64,000 nucleotides of DNA from Yanghanlia sp047501535 (lineage in GTDB: Bacteria > Pseudomonadota > Gammaproteobacteria > Burkholderiales > Burkholderiaceae_B), in the NCBI RefSeq assembly GCF_047501535.1, contig NZ_JAZDRJ010000010.1:62001-126000 (forward strand). The letters are read 5' to 3'. How positions within the stretch are numbered: position 1 is the first letter of the stretch; each line of letters starts with the position of its first letter. Of the stretch, positions 54,561-62,725 are shown piece by piece. The notes under the pieces were generated by a model. It was not told where the DNA came from, did no database searches, and saw nothing but the letters and a program-made list of their open reading frames with translations. The position numbers were made by a program, and so were the translations under genes.

Positions 54561-57257
54561 GTGCCGCCAGTACTTTCTCCGGTAGGCCGGAACTACAAGG
54601 GTCTCTGGCTTCCAATCATTTTTTTGGCGCTCGGTCTGCTCCTGACGACCGCCGCTTTCCACCAAACACAGCGACTGGTCGGGCAGGAACAGCAAACGGT
54701 ATTGAATGCGCAAGCCTATCGCATGCGCAATATCCTGACCATGCACATCCTGCAGCACGCCGACGCCCTGCGTGCATATCAGGCCGAATTCGCAGCCCGG
54801 CCACTGATATCTGATGATGCGTTTAAGCGCATGGCTGGGGCGCTCAAGCTGCAAGAGCGCTTGCCCGGCCTTTACGCCATCGGTTATGTTCGGCGCAATG
54901 ACGGGAAAGATAACACCAACAAGAGCTTTCTCTGTCATTATCTGTTCTTGCATGGCCCCTCAGCACTGCAACTCAGCCCAGGCATTCCCATTGACGACCC
55001 CGTGCGGGAAGAAGCGCTGATTCGCGCGCGCAATACGGGAAAAATGGCGGCGACCGCCCCGGTACACTCGGCGGTTGACCCTAGCCACCCCGACACCTTG
55101 ATGATATTTCTGCCGCTGTATTACGGTGGTGTGATACCGGATACACTGGCCGCACGCCAGCGTAATTTTTCAGGAGCGGTGTTTGCTTCGATACAGCCCG
55201 ACCTGCTGCTGGCCTCCATGCTCGATCAGAGCGGTGAAACCAGCGCCACCGCCCGGCTGCGGTTCGACGACTACACCGACGGCACTTTGCTCGACATCCC
55301 CATGGCGACGTTTGCGGAAAGCATCGAGCCCGAACCTGTTTCTCTACAGCAAGCACAAGTCCAGTTACCCCTTTTCCTGGCTGGCACCCGTTGGATACTC
55401 GACATCACCATGGAGCCCACCGCGTCGCGTTCGCAACGGTGGCTCCCTTGGAGCATACTGGCTATTGGCATACTGCTGTCGCTGCTAGGAGCCCTGATTA
55501 TCGTCAGGCTGCAAAAAGCCCGTGAAAGAAGCATGCATAGCGCCACACAGGATAGAAGCCTGCGTCGCCAGGCGGAAGCCGCCTTGCACCTGAGGCAGCG
55601 TGCCATCGAAGCGAGCGCCAATGCCATCCTTATCACGAGCGCAACGAAGCTTGGTTATCCGGTCGAGTATGTAAACCCCGCCTTTGAACGCATGACAGGC
55701 TACTCAGCCGATGAAATCATCGGTCAGAGCCTGCGTATCATGCATGGTTCTGATACGGAGCAAGAGGGCCTGGAAGAGCTGCAACGCATTCTGGCCGAAC
55801 AGCGGGAAGGCCAAGCGACACTGCGTAACTACCACAAAAACGGGCAGCTTTACTGGACACGCGTTCACATTGCTCCGGTACGCGACGAAACGGGCGTAGT
55901 CACGCATTTCGTGGCAGCCAAGTACGATATCACTCAGGCCCGTCGCTACCGCGAAAGTCTGGAGTTCCAGGCCTGGCACGATGCTCTGACCCAGTTGCCT
56001 AACCGTCATGCCCTACGTGCGCGACTCACCGAAGCCATCCAGAACTACAAGCCGGGCGACCCGCCTTTCTGGGTTGCTTTTCTGGATCTCGACAATTTCA
56101 AACTGATGAACGATTCTCTGGGCCACACACTGGGTGACCTTGCCTTGCAACAGATTGCCAAGCGACTCCAGGAGACCCTGCATGACGGCGACATGGTGGC
56201 GCGTCGTGGGGGCGATGAGTTCGTTTTCATCCTGTTTGATAATGCCCCGCCCCGCAATGCGGTGGCAACGCTAAGCCGCATCATGTCGGCCATAACGCGC
56301 CCACTATCTTTGAACGATCAGCGCTTCTACCCGTCGGGCAGTGTAGGAATCGCCATTCACCCCAAAGACGGCAATGACCCGGAAATTCTGATCAAACACG
56401 CCGACATGGCTATGTATCAAGCCAAGCAGCAAGGGCGCAACAACTATCAGTTTTTCAGCTCAGCCTTGCACGAACAGGCCATGGAACGCGTCCAACTGGA
56501 GGCCGATCTCCGGGCTGCGCTAGACAATAACGAATTCGAGCTTCACTATCAGCCACAGCTAAACCTGCACGACGGTGAAATGCGAAGTATGGAAGCACTG
56601 GTGCGTTGGCGCCACCCTACTCGCGGTCTTATTCCTCCAGGCAGTTTCATTCCTCTGGCGGAAGAAACCGGGCTCATCGTGCGCCTGGGCGAATGGGTGC
56701 TGCGTACGGCATGCCAACAAATTGCTGCATGGCGTGAAGCTGGCCTGCCGCCCCTACGCGTGGCGGTCAACCTTTCGGCCCGCCAATTCAACCATCGCGA
56801 TCTTCCCATAATGATTCGCTGCGTCTTGCAAGACAACATGCTTGACCCGCAACAGCTGGAACTTGAAGTCACTGAGTCTTTGCTTGTCGACGACGTCAAG
56901 GCCGCCAGCGCCATTCTGGAGCGCCTCAAGCGATTGGGAGTGATGCTATCGCTCGATGATTTTGGCACGGGTTATTCCAGCTTGGCGCAACTCAAGCGCT
57001 TTCCCATCGACATCTTGAAGATTGATCGTTCCTTCGTTTCCGATATCTCGGACAGCGGCGACACCATTGTGCGCACCATTATCAAGCTGGCGCACAATCT
57101 GGGCCTGACCGCAGTGGCCGAGGGCGTTGAGACGGCAGAACAAAAAGCGTTCTTAAAAGAACATGGGTGTGATGTGATACAGGGTTACTACATCAGCCGC
57201 CCCTTGCCCGCCGAAGAGTTCGAGACATGGATGCGCCAGCATTATGCTGCATCGTGA
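54561..57257 (+). CDS. CHASE-PAS-GGDEF-EAL cyclic-di-GMP enzyme
   Basis: 898 residues from a GTG. Two membrane helices (about 15-35 and 292-315) flank a periplasmic CHASE domain (LRAYQAEFAARP, LPGLYAIGYVRR). A PAS domain with PAC follows (about 345-470), then GGDEF at 550-554, intact, and EAL at 678-680 with DDFGTGYSSL and KIDRSFV, also intact. It may therefore both make and break cyclic di-GMP, the balance set by a periplasmic ligand. No linked effector or partner gene is present. Confidence 0.93.
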   Translation: MPPVLSPVGRNYKGLWLPIIFLALGLLLTTAAFHQTQRLVGQEQQTVLNAQAYRMRNILTMHILQHADALRAYQAEFAARPLISDDAFKRMAGALKLQERLPGLYAIGYVRRNDGKDNTNKSFLCHYLFLHGPSALQLSPGIPIDDPVREEALIRARNTGKMAATAPVHSAVDPSHPDTLMIFLPLYYGGVIPDTLAARQRNFSGAVFASIQPDLLLASMLDQSGETSATARLRFDDYTDGTLLDIPMATFAESIEPEPVSLQQAQVQLPLFLAGTRWILDITMEPTASRSQRWLPWSILAIGILLSLLGALIIVRLQKARERSMHSATQDRSLRRQAEAALHLRQRAIEASANAILITSATKLGYPVEYVNPAFERMTGYSADEIIGQSLRIMHGSDTEQEGLEELQRILAEQREGQATLRNYHKNGQLYWTRVHIAPVRDETGVVTHFVAAKYDITQARRYRESLEFQAWHDALTQLPNRHALRARLTEAIQNYKPGDPPFWVAFLDLDNFKLMNDSLGHTLGDLALQQIAKRLQETLHDGDMVARRGGDEFVFILFDNAPPRNAVATLSRIMSAITRPLSLNDQRFYPSGSVGIAIHPKDGNDPEILIKHADMAMYQAKQQGRNNYQFFSSALHEQAMERVQLEADLRAALDNNEFELHYQPQLNLHDGEMRSMEALVRWRHPTRGLIPPGSFIPLAEETGLIVRLGEWVLRTACQQIAAWREAGLPPLRVAVNLSARQFNHRDLPIMIRCVLQDNMLDPQQLELEVTESLLVDDVKAASAILERLKRLGVMLSLDDFGTGYSSLAQLKRFPIDILKIDRSFVSDISDSGDTIVRTIIKLAHNLGLTAVAEGVETAEQKAFLKEHGCDVIQGYYISRPLPAEEFETWMRQHYAAS

Positions 57258-57409
57258 AATGTGTTCAGAATATCAGCCTCGCCATTCACCACCTTTTACC
57301 GTCGGAATACGATTTGCACCTAGGCGCGTGGTCAAGTCCTGTTGCACTACGCAGGTTTCCGTTATGGCGGCAGATGCCTGAGCGTATACACTGGCAGTTG
57401 ACATGAACA

Positions 57410-57438
57410 GGCGGCATGCTTTCATGCCGCCTTTTTTT
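57410..57438 (+). terminator. Strong intrinsic terminator directly in front of the thioredoxin gene
   Basis: A perfect 9-bp stem, GGCGGCATG (57410-57418) with CATGCCGCC (57423-57431), has a 4-nt loop and seven T. It ends 17 nt before the thioredoxin ATG and two bases before its ribosome binding site. A TTGACA lies at 57398-57403, and an 18-codon ORF (57403-57459) runs through the hairpin. The rest of the 198-bp gap shows no gene. Confidence 0.92.
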
Positions 57439-57455
57439 ATGAGGACAGACTGCCC

Positions 57456-57836
57456 ATGACAACCATTGATTTGAACAAAGACACATTCCAGGAGGCCATT
57501 GACGGCGACAAACCGTTGATCGTGGACTTCTGGGCGCCATGGTGCGGGCCGTGCAAGACCTTTGGTCCTATCTTTGAAGCTGAAGCTGCAGAGCACCCAG
57601 ACATCACATTCGCCAAGATCAATACCGAAGACCAGCCTGAAATCGCCGAGGCCTTGGGTATCCGTTCAATTCCCACACTTATGGTATTCCGCGAGCGCGT
57701 TCTGCTGTTCCGTCAGGCAGGCGCCCTGGCCCGCCAGCAACTCTCGCAGTTGGTCAGCCAGATCAAGGAGGTGGACATGGAGAAGGTCCACGCTGAGATG
57801 GCTGCTGCACAGAACAACGCGCCTGACCGCGAGTAA
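57456..57836 (+). CDS. Thioredoxin-family protein
   Basis: 126 residues with the active site WCGPC (C30, C33) in FWAPWCGPCK and the cis-proline in SIPTLMVF. Longer than TrxA by a C-terminal extension of about 18 charged and Ala/Asn-rich residues. General disulfide reductase, cytoplasmic, no signal peptide. GAGGA sits 9 nt before the ATG. Its last 74 nt overlap the convergent yigZ gene. Confidence 0.92.
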   Translation: MTTIDLNKDTFQEAIDGDKPLIVDFWAPWCGPCKTFGPIFEAEAAEHPDITFAKINTEDQPEIAEALGIRSIPTLMVFRERVLLFRQAGALARQQLSQLVSQIKEVDMEKVHAEMAAAQNNAPDRE

Positions 57837-58386
57837 GGTCGATAATCAGTGCCGCCACCTCGGCGGCACGTTCTTGAGGAACGGCCAGCAGCCAGTTGGC
57901 CCCTTCGCCATCGAATGACTCTTCAGCAATTCGCACACCCTGTGCAGCGAAACGCGACTGCAGCAGCGCCACATCAGAAAACGGGCAACTGCACTTCAGC
58001 AAGGTTTCTTCGACGATTTCGACCTTATCCGCCAGGCGCAGGCATTGCGCCGCCACCCCGCCGTAGGCGCGCACCAGCCCGCCCGAACCCAGTTTGATAC
58101 CGCCGAACCAGCGTATTACCAGCACCGCAACCTGATCGCATTGCTGGCCTTCTATGGCCTGCAACATAGGGCGCCCCGCCGTGCCCCCCGGTTCGCCGTC
58201 GTCGTTAAAACGATATTCTTGACCGATACGATACGCCCAACAGTTATGCGTGGCGTCGGGCACTTGGTGTTCGGCAAAAAACGCCATGGCCTCGGCAGCA
58301 GTCTGCACTGGTGCGGCCAGCGCCAGGAAGCGACTCTTTTTAATGAGTTCTTCATAACGGGCAATTCCAGTGAGGGTATATGTCAT
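57763..58386 (-). CDS. yigZ: YigZ/IMPACT-family protein
   Basis: 207 residues from MTYTLTG; a start two codons earlier is equally open. The UPF0029 core is clear: KKSRFLALAAPV, ATHNCWAYRIG, FNDDGEPGGTAGRPML and VIRWFGGIKLGSGGLVRAYG. The last about 25 residues (Gln/Ser/Pro/Cys-rich) are read from DNA that is antisense to the thioredoxin end and may be a recent extension. The biochemical function is unsettled; relatives contact translation or bind nucleic acids. Confidence 0.88.
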   Translation of the reverse strand: MTYTLTGIARYEELIKKSRFLALAAPVQTAAEAMAFFAEHQVPDATHNCWAYRIGQEYRFNDDGEPGGTAGRPMLQAIEGQQCDQVAVLVIRWFGGIKLGSGGLVRAYGGVAAQCLRLADKVEIVEETLLKCSCPFSDVALLQSRFAAQGVRIAEESFDGEGANWLLAVPQERAAEVAALIIDLTRGQARCSVQQPSQRGPSPCPPP

Positions 58387-58404
58387 AGGCAATGCAGCAT
58401 GCGG

Positions 58405-60009
58405 CTACGACTCAATGCCGCGTGAGCTGAGGTAATCTTCGTAACCGCCCATGTAGTCGACAATTTCGCCATCCGGCAAAATTTCGATCACACGAGTGGC
58501 CAGCCCGGAAACAAACTCGCGGTCATGCGAGACAAAAAACAGCGTACCCTTGTAGAGATCCAGCGCGTACTGCAAAGACTCGATGGATTCCATATCCAGA
58601 TGGTTGGTGGGCTCGTCCAGCAGCATGACATTATGGCGCCCCAACATCAGCCTTCCAAACGTCATGCGGTTTTTTTCACCGCCCGACAGCACCGAAACCG
58701 ATTTGCTAATGTCATCACCCGAAAACAGCAAGCGGCCCAGCACCGAACGCAAGGCTTGATCGTCGTCGCCTGGCTGGCGGTATTCTCCCAGCCAGTCGAA
58801 TAGATTGAGATCGGTCTCGAATTGGTCGGAGACATCCTGCGCCATGTAGCCCAAATCGGCCGCATCAGACCATTTCACACTGCCGGAATCCGGCTGAAGG
58901 TCGCCCGCCAACAAGCGCAGCAACGTGGTTTTACCCACACCATTGGCACCAATGATGGCCACTTTCTGTCCCGCCTCCAATGTCAGCGAGAAGTTTTTGA
59001 TGACCTGATGGCTGTCATAGCCCTTGCTCAGGTCTTTCACCGTTACCGCCTGACGATGCAGAACCTTGTTTTGTTCAAAACGAATATAGGGATGAACACG
59101 GGAAGATGGCTTGACCTCAACCGTGGATGCCTTAATGCGGTCGATCTGCTTCAAACGCGATGTCGCCTGGCGCGACTTGGACTTGTTGGCAGCAAAGCGG
59201 CGCACAAAATCCTGTAGTTCAGCCACCCTCTCTTTGGCCCGTGAGTTGGCGGCGGAAACGCGCTCACGGGCTTCGGCCGCCGCCAGCATGTATTCATCGT
59301 AATTCCCAGGGTACAGACGCAGTTCCCGGTAATCCAGATCGGCCATGTGTGTGCAGACTTCGTTCAAGAAGTGGCGGTCGTGGCTAATGATGATCATGGT
59401 GCTCTGATACGAGTTAAGCACGCCTTCCAGCCAGCGGATGGTATTGATGTCCAGGTTGTTAGTGGGCTCGTCCAGCAGCAGGACATCGGGGTTGGAGAAC
59501 AAAGCCTGGGCCAGAAGCACACGCAGTTTCCAACCAGGCGCCACCTCGCTCATGGGCACATTATGCTGCTCAACCGGAATTTCCAGGCCCAACAACAGTT
59601 CACCCGCACGCGCTTCGGCGGTATAGCCGTCGTATTCCGCGAATTTAGCCTCCAATTCGGCGGCCCGCATGTAGTCGTCTTCGGTGGCCTCAAGGTTGGC
59701 ATAAATGGCGTCGCGCTCAGACATCGCGGCCCACATCTCCTCATGCCCCATCATGACGACGTCCAGCACCCGCACGTCTTCGTAGGCGAATTGATCTTGC
59801 CGCAACTTACCCAGCCGCACGCCGGGGTCAAGCGCAACATTACCGGCGGAAGGCTCAAGGTCGCCACCGATAATCTTCATAAAGGTCGATTTGCCCGAAC
59901 CATTGGCGCCAATCAGGCCATAACGATTTCCCTCCCCGAACTTGACGCTGACATTCTCGAATAAGGGCTTGGCGCCGAATTGAATGGTGAGGTTGGAAGT
60001 GGTGATCAC
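58405..60009 (-). CDS. ybiT: ABC-F family ATPase YbiT
   Basis: 534 residues from a GTG, aligning from residue 1 with E. coli YbiT. Two ATPase cassettes (Walker A GANGSGKST and GANGVGKTT; Walker B LLLDEPTNNLD and MLLDEPTNHLD) are joined by the interdomain linker with KSKSRQATSRLKQID. The first cassette has VAPGWKLR in place of LSGG, as in YbiT. No membrane part. ABC-F proteins act on stalled ribosomes. No ribosome binding site is seen, and a terminator lies 17 nt upstream. Confidence 0.93.
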   Translation of the reverse strand: MITTSNLTIQFGAKPLFENVSVKFGEGNRYGLIGANGSGKSTFMKIIGGDLEPSAGNVALDPGVRLGKLRQDQFAYEDVRVLDVVMMGHEEMWAAMSERDAIYANLEATEDDYMRAAELEAKFAEYDGYTAEARAGELLLGLEIPVEQHNVPMSEVAPGWKLRVLLAQALFSNPDVLLLDEPTNNLDINTIRWLEGVLNSYQSTMIIISHDRHFLNEVCTHMADLDYRELRLYPGNYDEYMLAAAEARERVSAANSRAKERVAELQDFVRRFAANKSKSRQATSRLKQIDRIKASTVEVKPSSRVHPYIRFEQNKVLHRQAVTVKDLSKGYDSHQVIKNFSLTLEAGQKVAIIGANGVGKTTLLRLLAGDLQPDSGSVKWSDAADLGYMAQDVSDQFETDLNLFDWLGEYRQPGDDDQALRSVLGRLLFSGDDISKSVSVLSGGEKNRMTFGRLMLGRHNVMLLDEPTNHLDMESIESLQYALDLYKGTLFFVSHDREFVSGLATRVIEILPDGEIVDYMGGYEDYLSSRGIES

Positions 60010-60026
60010 TGGATGCTGGACTCTAG

Positions 60027-60058
60027 AAAAAAGGGGTAAAACCTTCTATTTTACTCCC
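60027..60058 (-). terminator. Intrinsic terminator in front of ybiT, downstream of ldcA
   Basis: On the minus strand, GGGAGTAAAA (60058-60049) pairs with TTTTACCCC (60041-60033) through nine pairs including one G-U, then TTTTTT. A TAAAAT at 60053-60048 with TTCGGA 17 nt upstream could be the ybiT -10 and -35, placing the promoter inside the terminator. Confidence 0.8.
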
Positions 60059-60110
60059 TTAGTTAAAAATTCCGAATCACAGCACGAGACGTGCCTACAC
60101 AGCCGCGCTG

Positions 60111-61091
60111 TCAGTGATGTTCCTGCAAAAGCAAATAAGCCATGCCATCTTCCGTGGCCACACCCACCAGCGCGCCGACGGGCAAGGTTGCCTTGAGCTT
60201 GACGTGGCCATAAGGTAGCCCCGTCACCACGGGTACCCGGCATGACGCACGCAACCACGCTATGACCGCATCCATGTTGTAGCCGTTGTCATGGGCGACG
60301 GTGCGATATTCGGTAAAGCGGCCCAGCACAATGGCTTTTTGTTTCGCCAGCACGCCTGAATGCAGCAGTTGCGCAAGCATGCGCTCAATACGGTAGGGGT
60401 GCTCACCCACATCTTCCAAAAACAGCACGCCACCCGAGATATTTGGAAAGTATGGCGTACCCACCAATGACGCCAACATGGCCAAGTTACCGCCCCACAG
60501 CACGCCCCGCTCATCTACTGCGTCGGACCCAGGTGATTCAAAGCTCAGCACCTCCAGTTGGTCGCGCATCACTTCGGCGAACAGATCAGCGGTCAGGTCA
60601 TCTACCTTGCTTTGGCCAAAATCGGGAATCGCTGCCGGGCCGGTATAGCTGATTGCGCCGGTTTGCGACAGCAAAGCCAAGTTGAAAGCCGTAAAGTCGC
60701 TGTGACCAACGAATATCTTGCCGCTATCGGCAACCGCCTTCCAGTCAATCTTATGCAAAAGCCGGCTCAAGCCGTAGCCACCCCGTGTGGCCATCACGAT
60801 AGGGTGTTTTTGCTTCAGGGATCGTTGGACGGCAGCCAGGCGCTGTGCGTCCGTGCCGGCGAACCGCTCATGCACGGCCAGTGCGGTTCGATCCACGGTA
60901 CTTTTAAACCCTAGCTCACTGAGGCGCTCACGCGCCAGTTCGAGGGTCGCAGGGTCAGCCACCGCACTGGACGGCGAGAAAAGGTAGATGCCTTCTGGGT
61001 TGCGGTGCGTATGCGCATGGTGATGGTCAAGGTCAGCGCACGAGTGAGAGGGTTGATCGCCGCTTGTGGTGTCGGGCTTTTGAGTGGGCAT
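60111..61091 (-). CDS. ldcA: LD-carboxypeptidase (muropeptide recycling)
   Basis: Serine peptidase of family S66 that trims the terminal D-alanine from recycled tetrapeptides in the cytoplasm. 326 residues: MATRGGYGLSRLL, the nucleophilic serine in FVGHSDFTAF, the glutamate in LFLEDVGEHPYRIERML and the histidine in YGHVKLKATLPVG. The N-terminus before the fold is polar and has an unusual histidine cluster (DHHHAHTHRN). tadA lies upstream on the same strand, 57 bp away. Confidence 0.92.
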   Translation of the reverse strand: MPTQKPDTTSGDQPSHSCADLDHHHAHTHRNPEGIYLFSPSSAVADPATLELARERLSELGFKSTVDRTALAVHERFAGTDAQRLAAVQRSLKQKHPIVMATRGGYGLSRLLHKIDWKAVADSGKIFVGHSDFTAFNLALLSQTGAISYTGPAAIPDFGQSKVDDLTADLFAEVMRDQLEVLSFESPGSDAVDERGVLWGGNLAMLASLVGTPYFPNISGGVLFLEDVGEHPYRIERMLAQLLHSGVLAKQKAIVLGRFTEYRTVAHDNGYNMDAVIAWLRASCRVPVVTGLPYGHVKLKATLPVGALVGVATEDGMAYLLLQEHH

Positions 61092-61148
61092 GATTTAAAA
61101 AATTTAGAAAATAAAAGAGAAGGCGTCGCAGCAACGCGCAACCTAGTC

Positions 61149-61706
61149 TTAGCTGCCCGAATTCTGGGCGGCTCGCAAAAGTCGCGCCTCACGCGCAGCT
61201 TGGCGACGCCCCTTAAAGAATTCTTGCAGGCGCGTCGCACATTCGTCGGCCATCACACCGCCGACTACGGTAGTGTGATGGTTAAAGCTTGCCGCCGGAA
61301 TGTCGAGCACACTGCCGCAAGCCCCCGTTTTGGGGTCGCTGGCGCCATACACCACACGCGCCAACCGCGCATGCAGCATCGCCCCCATGCACATTACACA
61401 AGGCTCCAGAGTCACGTATAGCGCCAGCCCCGGCAGCCGGTAATTACCGACATTCGCTGCCGCATCGCGCAGCGCCACAATTTCCGCATGGCCAGTAGGG
61501 TCGTGATCGAGAATGCAGCGGTTATAGCCGCGCCCTAACACATTGCCCGCGGCATCCAGCACAACCGCCCCGACCGGCACCTCGCCAGCCTGTTCCGCAA
61601 CATGCGCCATTTCCAACGCGGCTCTCATGCCAATGGCGTCCAGTGCTTCCAATGCGGCTGGGTCAGCATGATCAAAGCACAAAACAGGGGCATTCCCGGC
61701 AGACAT
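61149..61706 (-). CDS. tadA: tRNA-specific adenosine deaminase
   Basis: Converts A34 to inosine in tRNA-Arg(ACG); essential in most bacteria. 185 residues, slightly long because of about 25 extra N-terminal residues. Zinc site H73 with catalytic E75 in GHAEIVAL, and C103/C106 in PCVMCMGAM. The C-terminus FFKGRRQAAREARLL fits the tRNA-binding helix. Confidence 0.93.
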   Translation of the reverse strand: MSAGNAPVLCFDHADPAALEALDAIGMRAALEMAHVAEQAGEVPVGAVVLDAAGNVLGRGYNRCILDHDPTGHAEIVALRDAAANVGNYRLPGLALYVTLEPCVMCMGAMLHARLARVVYGASDPKTGACGSVLDIPAASFNHHTTVVGGVMADECATRLQEFFKGRRQAAREARLLRAAQNSGS

Positions 61707-61864
61707 ACACTACACTCTCAAGCAGCAAAGGGGGAGACCAACGAATTATTCAGCAACAAACGACCTACAGTTTAGCGCCGGATCTTCGCTATACAGCACC
61801 CGCCCCTGCATTGCTTGATGTAACATTCAGACACCTAAAGTAAAATCTCACAGGAGGGTTCCCT

Positions 61865-62701
61865 ATGCTGGGCCGTATCGCCATTCATCTTAGCAACGAC
61901 GATGCTTGCACGCGTCGCATCGACGCAGGCCTGCAACTCGCCAAGGAACACGGCGCTGAAGTCATTGGCGTATATCCCGCCGATGGTGTTGCAGGTCATT
62001 ACTACGACGAATCCATCATTCCCCAGGACATCCGCAAAGTGTTACGCAACCGCCGCGACGAGTTCCGGGAAATTGTGCGGACAAAGTTTCTTGAGCGTGC
62101 CGCATCTGCAGGCGTCAAAGCCGAATGGCGTGCCCCCAAAGGGGAAGCCGACGAAGTTCTGGCTCTGCATGCCCGCTACTGCGACCTGCTGGTCATGAGC
62201 AAGGCGGAACGCGTTGACTCCGTCGCGTCGATTATTCCCAACCTGCCTGAATCAGTCGTGATGGCAGCCGGCCGCCCCGTTCTGATGATTCCCAACGCCG
62301 GCAGCTTTGAAACGATTGGCCGTCGCGTCCTGTACTGCTGGGACCAGCGCCGCGAAGCCGCCCGTGCCTTCACTGACGCCACACCTTTCTTCAAGCGTTG
62401 CGAAGAACTCGCTGTGCTTGAAATTGATCGTGACGAGCGTGCTTTCCAGGACAACGACCTGCACGAAGACGATTTCATCAATTTTTGTGTCAGCCAGGGC
62501 TATCCCAAACCCAAGCACTTGGTCAAAAACAGCGATGACATCGGTGTCGGCAACATCATCCTCAACACCGCCAGCGATCTGGGCAGCGACCTCATCGTCA
62601 TGGGCGCCTACGGCCACAGCCGCATGCGCCAATGGGTAATGGGCGGTGCATCTCGCACCCTGCTTTCTTCCATGACAGTGCCCGTGCTGTTGGCTCACTA
62701 A
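61865..62701 (+). CDS. Tandem universal stress protein (two UspA domains)
   Basis: 278 residues, two Usp folds. The first runs to about residue 145 (MLGRIAIHLSNDD, YCDLLVMSK, GRPVLMIPN). The second ends with the ATP-binding signature LIVMGAYGHSRMRQWVMGGASRTLL and PVLLAH; the first half lacks that loop. AGGAGGG precedes the ATG, one of the best ribosome sites here. The 158-bp gap upstream holds no gene. Monocistronic; convergent with nnrD. Confidence 0.92.
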   Translation: MLGRIAIHLSNDDACTRRIDAGLQLAKEHGAEVIGVYPADGVAGHYYDESIIPQDIRKVLRNRRDEFREIVRTKFLERAASAGVKAEWRAPKGEADEVLALHARYCDLLVMSKAERVDSVASIIPNLPESVVMAAGRPVLMIPNAGSFETIGRRVLYCWDQRREAARAFTDATPFFKRCEELAVLEIDRDERAFQDNDLHEDDFINFCVSQGYPKPKHLVKNSDDIGVGNIILNTASDLGSDLIVMGAYGHSRMRQWVMGGASRTLLSSMTVPVLLAH

Positions 62702-62725
62702 GCCTCACGGGCTCCGTCTAGCCAA
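62690..62725. terminator. Imperfect inverted repeat between convergent usp and nnrD
   Basis: TTGGCT (62690-62695) pairs with AGCCAA (62720-62725), with a smaller AGCC/GGCT pair inside. It overlaps the ends of both genes and has no T run, so its role as a terminator is uncertain. Confidence 0.35.
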
